A stretch of 52,363 nucleotides of DNA from Brenneria salicis ATCC 15712 = DSM 30166 (GTDB lineage: Bacteria; Pseudomonadota; Gammaproteobacteria; Enterobacterales; Enterobacteriaceae), in NCBI RefSeq assembly GCF_003315515.1, contig NZ_QNRY01000027.1, positions 1-52,363 of the forward strand, given 5' to 3'. The notes beneath the pieces were generated by a model, which did not search any database, had not been told where the DNA came from, and worked only from the letters and a program-made list of their open reading frames with translations. Each line of letters starts with the position of its first letter. The first letter of the stretch is position 1. Shown piece after piece: positions 47,062-52,363 of this stretch. The translations under genes and the position numbers were made by a program.

Positions 47062-47496
47062 TTAACGGCTTAATGCTTGCGCCCATTTCTGGGCCGATTG
47101 CTCGAGTTGTGAGTAAACGAATTCAAACGCTTCGCGGCTTTTGCGGTAAGGATCGGCAATTTCCTGCTGATTCAACCAATGCCCGAACAGCATGGTTTTC
47201 CCACGCACTTCCGGGGCGATTTTACCCACCGCATCGATATGCCCTTTTTCCATCACTAAAATCAGATCGTACTGACGGCATAAAGAAGAGGTCAACTGCT
47301 GCGCGCTGTGTCCTTCCAGAGAAAGACCACGTTCGCCCGCCACCTCAGCAGCGGTATTATCGGCGGGTTTGCCCACCAACGCGCCCAGTCCCGCCGAAGC
47401 AATCCGTTTCGCCGGCAATACCTGCTTTAACAATCGCTCCCCGGTTGGGGAACGACAGATATTGCCCACACAAACCACTAATATTGAATCAAACAT
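47062..47496 (-). CDS. wzb: Low-molecular-weight protein tyrosine phosphatase
   Basis: A 144-residue cytoplasmic phosphatase that dephosphorylates Wzc. The P-loop VCVGNICRSP (residues 8-17) contains the Cys-x5-Arg site, and the general acid lies in ADPYRKS near 114. Placed between wza (8-base gap) and wzc, the invariant order of group 1 capsule loci. Confidence 0.95.
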   Translation of the reverse strand: MFDSILVVCVGNICRSPTGERLLKQVLPAKRIASAGLGALVGKPADNTAAEVAGERGLSLEGHSAQQLTSSLCRQYDLILVMEKGHIDAVGKIAPEVRGKTMLFGHWLNQQEIADPYRKSREAFEFVYSQLEQSAQKWAQALSR

Positions 47497-47504
47497 ATTT
47501 ATCT

Positions 47505-48641
47505 CTACGGCCAGTTACGAACGCGCAATGTACCTTCAGTTAACTCATTGAAACCAGAAATGGTTGGTACGAGTTGGCTGATAACACGGTTCCAACGAAC
47601 GATCGGCGCAGTAGTTACATAAACAATGTCATAAGGTTGTAACTGGAACTCCGTCCCCATCACCATCGCGGTTGCATCCTGCGCATTGAGTTGATAAATG
47701 TCGGCAAGCTTAGGTCCCTGCGTTCCACGCAGCGAGCGAATAACAAAAATGCCAGTGGCATCGGAATAGGTCTGATCCATTCCTTCCGCATTGCCCAATG
47801 CTTCGGTCAGCGTCATCCCGCTGCGATCCATTTTAAGCGTGGTTTGCTTCTTCACTTCCCCCATTACGAACACTTTCAGATCGTCATTACGGGGAATATA
47901 GAGAATATCACCGGGATAAAGGAGGTGGTTTTGCGAAAGATCACCGTTCTGCATCAGCGCCTGGAGGGATAAGCGTTGCTCTTTACCGTCGTGTGTCAGC
48001 ACAATATTACGCCAGTCGGCATTTTCCGTCAGACCGCCCGCTTTATTAATCGCATCCAATACGGTCAAAGGTACGTTAGTAATCGGCTGTTGACCGGAAG
48101 TGGCGACTTCCCCCGTCACATACGCTTTCTGCGACCGGAAGGCGGCGATACTGACGTCAACCTGCGGCGATTCAATGTATGTAGCCAGGCGGCCCATAAT
48201 CTGATCGCGCACCTCGGTGACCGTTTTACCCGCCACTTTAACCTTACCAATATAGGGGTAGAAGATGGTCCCATCCGAGTGTACCCAGTTACCGGTATCC
48301 GCGGCGGTACGATACGTCCCTGCCGGCGTGGTCAGTTCCGGGTGATCCCATACGGTTACCATAATGACGTCACCAATACCGATACGGTATTCATAATTTT
48401 GCAACTCTTGTTCCAGCGCCGGATTGGTTTGCGCTATCAACGGCTTAGGCCGCATTTTTTCAACTAGATAAGGCGTGAGAGGATAAACATTAACCAGCTT
48501 GTCGATATTAAAATCCGCATCCTGCTGCTCGATCACTTCTTTGCCACTGGTAGAAAGGTGTGAACCGGGAATTATGGTGCAGCCGCTAAGCATAGCTGCA
48601 AACACCACCAACGGTAACAATTTTAACTTGTGCTTTATCAT
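47505..48641 (-). CDS. wza: Outer-membrane polysaccharide export lipoprotein
   Basis: A 378-residue lipoprotein that forms the octameric outer-membrane channel for capsule export. The lipobox is LSGC (residues 18-21). The polysaccharide-export (PES) domain is seen in [19 protein letters not shown] near 86 and [22 protein letters not shown] near 122; SLBB-type repeats follow (VYVTGEVA-like [30 protein letters not shown]). The C-terminus ([18 protein letters not shown]) is the helix that makes the pore in the outer membrane. Length equals E. coli Wza (379). Confidence 0.96.
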   Translation of the reverse strand: MIKHKLKLLPLVVFAAMLSGCTIIPGSHLSTSGKEVIEQQDADFNIDKLVNVYPLTPYLVEKMRPKPLIAQTNPALEQELQNYEYRIGIGDVIMVTVWDHPELTTPAGTYRTAADTGNWVHSDGTIFYPYIGKVKVAGKTVTEVRDQIMGRLATYIESPQVDVSIAAFRSQKAYVTGEVATSGQQPITNVPLTVLDAINKAGGLTENADWRNIVLTHDGKEQRLSLQALMQNGDLSQNHLLYPGDILYIPRNDDLKVFVMGEVKKQTTLKMDRSGMTLTEALGNAEGMDQTYSDATGIFVIRSLRGTQGPKLADIYQLNAQDATAMVMGTEFQLQPYDIVYVTTAPIVRWNRVISQLVPTISGFNELTEGTLRVRNWP

Positions 48642-48789
48642 CCTGTGTATGCCATCGCTCTTAATTGAAAATTGCGCAAATCCCTACAAAATAGTCAATG
48701 ATTATAGAGAAGAACTATTCAGATGAAGTCAAGATCTAACATATAAAACAAGGGTAATTCCCCTTCTCATGGCACTCCGCCAAGCGATG
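48642..48789. other. Gap between the WecA-like gene and wza
   Basis: 148 bases with no gene and no clear terminator; wza is probably read from the promoter upstream of the WecA-like gene. The AGG just before the wza ATG is very close to the start codon. Confidence 0.4.
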
Positions 48790-49842
48790 CTATTGTCTGT
48801 TTACGATGATAGGCCGCCGATACCATGCCGACATTCGAACCATCAGGGTTATCGTCCCCAGATAACCGACAAACGCCATCAAAAATACGCCTAACATAAT
48901 AGACTCACTCACGCTGTTACGCTCGCAAATGATCCCTGTGGCGGCAAATAAAACCGCGATAAAAAGAATTGCAGCAAGGGTCTGACACGGTGTTAGTCCG
49001 GCACGAACCAACAGGTGGTGCAGATGCTCGCGATCGGGTTTGAATGGGTTACTCCCTCTTGAGAGACGACGTATCATTACTGCCGCCATGTCCATTAACG
49101 GGACAGCAATAATCCACAGCGCCGTAACAGGACGCATCACACTATTTTCCCCTTGCGTAGCAAGAATTAATAACCAGATCACCGAGAAACCGATCAGCGT
49201 GCTGCCCGCATCGCCCATAAAGACTTTGAATTTTTTTCCCAAAAAGACACCAGTGTTCAACAGCGTATAAGGCAACGTTGCCGCCAGCAAGCACAAACTC
49301 CAACGGGCCAGGTCACTGTTGCCGCCAAGATAGAAAACGATAACCAGTGCGCCAAGGGTTACAAAAGACAGTCCACCTAGCAGGCCATCAATGCCATCGA
49401 TCATATTGAAGGCATTGATCGCGCCCCATACCGCAAACAATGTGACGATGTAGCACAAACTACCTAAAAATAGTTCGTAGCCGAAGAGTACATTTCCTAA
49501 TGTGGTCAGATAAAAACCCGCATGCATCATCAATCCGGCGACAAGTGCCTGAAATCCAATGCGAGGTAAGACGGGAAGGTCAAAACGGTCATCCAATACG
49601 CCGATGATCAGTAACGTAGTGGCACAAACCATATAGAGGGAAAAACCAGGTAACCAGCCTGGCTGCAGCACATACAGTACCCACAGCGCCATGTACATGG
49701 ATACGCCGCCAACCAGTGGAATATGGCCTTGATGATTTTTACGCATGTTGGGCTTATCTACCAAGCCCACTTTGACTGCCGCGGTTCTTGCCACGAATAA
49801 CGCGACGAACGCGCTTAAAAATATTACCGTGGATTCCTGCAT
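48790..49842 (-). CDS. WecA-family undecaprenyl-phosphate GlcNAc-1-phosphate transferase
   Basis: A 350-residue membrane protein with about ten to eleven helices, of the PNPT family. Signatures are MRKNHQGHIPLVGGVSMY near residue 33, the acidic LGVLDDRFDLP near 83, NAFNMIDGIDGLLGG near 145, KVFMGDAGSTLIG near 200 and REHLHHLLVRAG near 268; HLHH is the substrate histidine motif of WecA-type enzymes. It starts a lipid-linked oligosaccharide with GlcNAc-1-phosphate or a close relative. The true ECA wecA should lie elsewhere. It comes before wza as first gene of the locus, directly behind the JUMPstart element. Weak ribosome site. Confidence 0.88.
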   Translation of the reverse strand: MQESTVIFLSAFVALFVARTAAVKVGLVDKPNMRKNHQGHIPLVGGVSMYMALWVLYVLQPGWLPGFSLYMVCATTLLIIGVLDDRFDLPVLPRIGFQALVAGLMMHAGFYLTTLGNVLFGYELFLGSLCYIVTLFAVWGAINAFNMIDGIDGLLGGLSFVTLGALVIVFYLGGNSDLARWSLCLLAATLPYTLLNTGVFLGKKFKVFMGDAGSTLIGFSVIWLLILATQGENSVMRPVTALWIIAVPLMDMAAVMIRRLSRGSNPFKPDREHLHHLLVRAGLTPCQTLAAILFIAVLFAATGIICERNSVSESIMLGVFLMAFVGYLGTITLMVRMSAWYRRPIIVNRQ

Positions 49843-49882
49843 GTTTGCACCATCATCAACCGTTATGAATTGTTACATCAGG

Positions 49883-49920
49883 CACGCTACCGCCCTTGGC
49901 TTGTAGCTACCAATGTACTG
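49883..49920 (-). promoter_or_regulatory. JUMPstart element with RfaH ops site
   Basis: On the minus strand this 38-base block follows the JUMPstart consensus: CAGTACATTGGTAGC, then ACAAGCCAAGGGCGGTAGCG. The ops core GGCGGTAGC is at 49894-49886, about 44 bases before the first gene's start. It recruits RfaH to the elongating polymerase, which lets it transcribe the long locus. Confidence 0.92.
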
Positions 49921-50060
49921 TCAAAGTACGGAGCACCATCCTATGGTTTAGACTTTGGATCCGTAAGTTACAATTGTCTTTGTCTGATTTTTGTCGTTGT
50001 GTGACCCAATGGGCCATAGTTAATCAATTGTTGCCGGTAACCACGTTCAAACACGCTTTT

Positions 50061-50078
50061 GGCAAAATCGATTTTGCC
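50061..50078. repeat. Perfect 18-base palindrome in the capsule leader
   Basis: GGCAAAATCGATTTTGCC is a perfect palindrome (9-base arms) at about the predicted transcription start of the capsule operon. It could be a dimeric regulator site or a leader hairpin. Confidence 0.5.
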
Positions 50079-50086
50079 CGGCGTTC

Positions 50087-50116
50087 ATAGTATTGGCGAC
50101 TTGATGAAGATCACAA
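50087..50116 (-). promoter_or_regulatory. Candidate sigma-70 promoter of the capsule operon
   Basis: Minus-strand -35 TTGTGA (50116-50111), 18-base spacer, -10 TACTAT (50092-50087). It predicts a leader of about 240 bases containing JUMPstart. A rival pair, TTGATA (50330-50325) and TAGAAT (50306-50301) with 18-base spacing, also exists upstream. Confidence 0.4.
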
Positions 50117-50142
50117 GAATTAAGATGTCGGAAGGTTTTTTT

Positions 50143-50156
50143 TCGGAATAGGACTA
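50143..50156 (-). promoter_or_regulatory. RcsAB-box-like site upstream of the capsule promoter
   Basis: TAGTCCTATTCCGA (minus strand) fits TRVGAAWAWTSYGR at 11 of 14 positions; the right half is perfect. It ends about 27 bases upstream of the -35 box, a reasonable activator position. Confidence 0.35.
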
Positions 50157-50473
50157 CGCGTATCCATAACATTGGATTCTCCAATAGGACAAAAAACCAA
50201 CTTAAGGAATAAAAACAGCACATTTTATGAAAATTTAGCAAAGCCCCCCGACTTTAACCTAGTCGAGCAACGCTGATCTGGCGTGGCGAGCGGGCGCGCT
50301 ATTCTATGTGCTATTCTCTTACGTTATCAAAGGCTGCGTTGGTGTCTTGCCAATATAGTAGAAAATTTTACTTATGGCCGTTTACTGATCTTTTTTAACT
50401 CCTGTTAACCAAAATCCGACACAATGCCTACCAAACACTGACAATGTAGCGCAGCCAGTTAAGTATCCTCATG

Positions 50474-50503
50474 TTGTTGGCCGCGACAGAATGTCCTTAT
50501 AAA
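50474..50503 (+). promoter_or_regulatory. Candidate yegH promoter
   Basis: -35 TTGTTG (50474-50479), 18-base spacer, -10 TATAAA (50498-50503). Transcription would start near 50511, 62 bases before the ATG I prefer. Confidence 0.45.
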
Positions 50504-50572
50504 CGCTGGTTCATGTCCGTTGTCCCTGATACGCTGGTAAGTGTTCTCGCTAAGAAAGGTGAAATAATAAGT

Positions 50573-52153
50573 ATGGAGTGGATCGCCGATCCAACGATAT
50601 GGGCAGGTCTGGCAACACTGGTTGTGCTGGAACTGGTATTAGGCATTGATAATCTGATCTTTATTGCCATCCTTGCTGAAAAACTACCGAAAGAACAACG
50701 AGATAAAGCAAGGATTGTTGGTCTGTTGCTGGCGTTAGTGATGCGCCTGCTTTTATTGTCGTCGATTTCCTGGCTTGTCTCCCTGACGACTCCCCTCTTC
50801 ACATTGCTCGGACATACATTCAGCGCACGTGATGTCATCATGTTGATTGGCGGCGTATTCCTGTTATTCAAAGCAACCATGGAGCTTAACGAGCGGTTGG
50901 AAGGCAAGGATCAGGAGCAACACACGCAACGCAAGGGAGCGCGTTTCTGGCCTGTTGTTGCGCAAATCGTCGTTCTGGATGCGATTTTCTCGCTCGATTC
51001 AGTCATCACCGCCGTTGGCATGACCGACCACTTGTTAGTGATGATGTCCGCGGTGACAATCGCTATCTTCCTGATGCTGCTGGCGAGCAAACCGTTGACC
51101 CGTTTTGTCGGCGAGCATCCGACCATTGTTATCTTGTGCCTGAGTTTTCTGTTGATGATTGGTTTCAGCCTGGTCGCGGATGCGTTTGGCTACCATATCC
51201 CCAAAGGCTATCTCTACGCCGCTATTGGTTTCTCGGTGCTCATCGAGTTGTTGAATCAGGTTTCGCAATTTAACCGTCGGCGCTTTCTTTCCTCTTCCGT
51301 TCCCTTGCGCCAACGCACCGCCGAGGTCGTTCTGCGGATTTTGCGAGGAAATCATGATGAAGCAGAACTGGACAACCAAACGTCATCAATGATTGCGGAT
51401 AATGCACACGCTGGTCAGGAAATTTTCAACCGACAGGAGCGCCGCATGATCGAACGCGTTCTAGGTATGGCGCAGAGAACCATCAGCAGTATTATGACGT
51501 CCCGCCATGACATTGACCCGATTGAGCTAAATACCGCTCAACAGGAATTAGCGCAGATATTAAAAACCAGCCAGCATACCCGACTGGTCATTGTCGACAG
51601 CAGCACGTCAGATGAGTTGCTGGGGATAGTCAATGTCACAGACCTGTTACAGCAGCAACTCAGTCATGAACCTTTTAATCTGCGTATTCTGCTGCGTCAG
51701 CCACTGGTTTTTCCCGAACAGCTTTCTCTGTTACTGGCTCTTGATCAATTCAGAGAGGCACAAACCCATTTTGCATTTGTCGCTGACGAGTTTGGTTCGG
51801 TTGAAGGGATTGTGACGCTAAGCGATGTGATGGAAACCATTGCCGGTAACCTGCCGCTGAAAGGTGAGGAAGTCGATGCCCGTCATGATATTCAGCAAAA
51901 TGAGGATGGCAGTTGGACCGCGAACGGCTATCTACCTTTGGAAGATCTGACCATGTACGTTCCGCTCACCCTGGATGGAAAGCGAGAATATTATACGCTG
52001 GCCGGACTCTTGATGGAGCACTCTCAACGTATCCCGCAAGCGGGTGATACATTGTCTGTCGATGGTTACACCTTCACTATTTTGACGGTGGAAAGCCATC
52101 GTATCGTGAAGGTGCTAATCACAAAGGATACCGATCTGAGATATGAGATCTGA
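50573..52153 (+). CDS. yegH: TerC/CBS/CorC-domain membrane protein YegH
   Basis: A 526-residue inner-membrane protein, almost collinear with E. coli YegH (527). Residues 1-230 are a TerC-type membrane domain with about seven helices and conserved acidic motifs ([31 protein letters not shown]). Then come two CBS domains (about 305-425; [43 protein letters not shown]) and a CorC/HlyC domain at the C-terminus. TerC relatives export metals such as manganese; the role of YegH is not established. I chose ATG 50573 (MEWIADPT), preceded by AAGGTG, over an upstream ATG. yegH sits next to the wza locus in E. coli too. Confidence 0.93.
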   Translation: MEWIADPTIWAGLATLVVLELVLGIDNLIFIAILAEKLPKEQRDKARIVGLLLALVMRLLLLSSISWLVSLTTPLFTLLGHTFSARDVIMLIGGVFLLFKATMELNERLEGKDQEQHTQRKGARFWPVVAQIVVLDAIFSLDSVITAVGMTDHLLVMMSAVTIAIFLMLLASKPLTRFVGEHPTIVILCLSFLLMIGFSLVADAFGYHIPKGYLYAAIGFSVLIELLNQVSQFNRRRFLSSSVPLRQRTAEVVLRILRGNHDEAELDNQTSSMIADNAHAGQEIFNRQERRMIERVLGMAQRTISSIMTSRHDIDPIELNTAQQELAQILKTSQHTRLVIVDSSTSDELLGIVNVTDLLQQQLSHEPFNLRILLRQPLVFPEQLSLLLALDQFREAQTHFAFVADEFGSVEGIVTLSDVMETIAGNLPLKGEEVDARHDIQQNEDGSWTANGYLPLEDLTMYVPLTLDGKREYYTLAGLLMEHSQRIPQAGDTLSVDGYTFTILTVESHRIVKVLITKDTDLRYEI

Positions 52154-52255
52154 TAAATATCCGTCAGCGGGAGGTAATTATGACCATCGCACAACAACTG
52201 GGACAGATTGGTTTTAAAAAAGGGATGCACAAGGAATAGAAAAAGGAATCAAAAC
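52154..52255 (+). pseudogene. Remnant of an Rpn-type nuclease/transposase C-terminus
   Basis: An ATG at 52180, after GGGAGG, encodes 19 residues MTIAQQLGQIGFKKGMHKE before a TAG. The text MTIAQQLxQIGxxKGM is typical of the C-terminal tail of PD-(D/E)XK recombination-promoting nuclease (Rpn) proteins. After one frame change the reading GIEKGIK continues the usual repeats, and SAGGNY occurs just before the ATG in another frame, as in intact tails. So this looks like a decayed tail with frameshifts, cut by the IS at its end. Confidence 0.45.
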
Positions 52256-52363
52256 GAGCCTGTAAATTAAATTGTGTAATTGCCTGTTTTTGATATCGTT
52301 ATCCGAACAGCGGAGACAGGCAAATTATGGACGAGAAGAAACTTCAGGCACTTGCTACAGAAC
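52256..52363 (+). mobile_element. Left end of an IS256-family insertion sequence
   Basis: The sequence GAGCCTGTAAATTAAATTGTGTAATTGCCTG starting near 52256 looks like an IS256-family terminal repeat, and the transposase begins downstream. The element runs off the window. The exact edge is estimated to a few bases. Confidence 0.6.
52327..52363 (+). CDS. IS256-family transposase, 5' fragment
   Basis: The first 12 codons (MDEKKLQALATE) match the start of enterobacterial IS256-family transposases (MDEKKLKALAAE is a common form). The gene runs beyond the window. The family uses a DDE catalytic domain, not visible here. Confidence 0.65.
   Translation, partial: MDEKKLQALATE

Larger units (their letters stand above)
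49843..50572. other. Divergent promoter region of the capsule locus and yegH
   Basis: 730 bases without a gene that I can support. It contains the JUMPstart/ops element, a capsule promoter, a palindrome, an Rcs-like site and a yegH promoter (listed separately). The stretch 50230-50300 is GC-rich and might hold further regulatory sites. Confidence 0.6.

Noticed and set aside
50471..50572. N-terminal extension of YegH from the upstream ATG
   Set aside because: The extra 34 residues are unlike the family and would start upstream of the likely promoter's -10 box.
1..52363. CRISPR arrays, tRNA or rRNA genes
   Set aside because: Reading through, I saw no spaced direct repeats and no tRNA or rRNA signature sequence; a covariance-model scan would be needed to be sure.

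Overview
The window looks like a chromosomal contig from an enterobacterium (Enterobacterales). A Brenneria/Pectobacterium/Dickeya-like member of Pectobacteriaceae is my best guess. Evidence is the Salmonella-type anaerobic cobalamin operon, the yjbEFGH operon, the gnd-galF-ugd and wza-wzb-wzc group 1-type capsule layout, and yegH next to the capsule locus. Genus is inference. Both ends run into insertion-sequence ends, as at draft-assembly contig breaks.

Positions 1-15261, read on the minus strand, hold the oxygen-independent cobalamin pathway. A B12 riboswitch (15261-15067) is followed by cbiA-B-C-D-E-T-F-G-H-J-K-L-P and then cobU-S-C-T. Most junctions overlap by 1 to 20 bases. The riboswitch leader ends in an intrinsic terminator whose U-tract touches the cbiA start codon, and a complementary upstream segment could act as antiterminator. 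The pathway seems to be decaying: cbiB has an in-frame amber codon 37 codons before its natural end, cobT is cut at codon 241 by a mobile element, and the cobalt transporter cbiMNQO is absent between cbiL and cbiP. A multi-hairpin repeat fills the cbiP-cobU gap.

Positions 15443-19492 (plus strand) carry a YahK-like zinc alcohol dehydrogenase, a higBA toxin-antitoxin pair with a visible operator/promoter, and cobD-pduX, which make the aminopropanol linker of B12.

Positions 19534-23972 (minus) carry yjbEFGH, an exopolysaccharide secretion operon with an upstream RcsAB box and a strong terminator. From 24123 to 49842 (minus) lies a Wzx/Wzy-dependent surface polysaccharide locus. It starts from a promoter and a JUMPstart/ops element, then a WecA-type transferase, wza, wzb, wzc, wbaP, rmlBADC, an unusual three-gene module (HMGL-type aldolase fused to a DUF115-like domain, HAD phosphatase, KdsB-like cytidylyltransferase), wzx, four glycosyltransferases, an acyltransferase, a dTDP-L-rhamnose 4-epimerase-like SDR with a Cys4 insert, wzy, ugd, galF and gnd. 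The AT-rich centre (about 28-37 kb) against the GC-rich B12 region suggests the serotype-specific part was acquired horizontally.

The most novel-looking system is the aldolase/HAD/KdsB trio (36629-39621). It reads as a route to a CMP-activated 3-deoxy-ulosonic acid that bypasses the usual KdsA/NeuB-type synthase. The neighbouring transferase at 34031-35284, with an HP motif, could use the product. yegH (plus strand) closes the locus, followed by a broken Rpn-type remnant cut by an IS256-family element.
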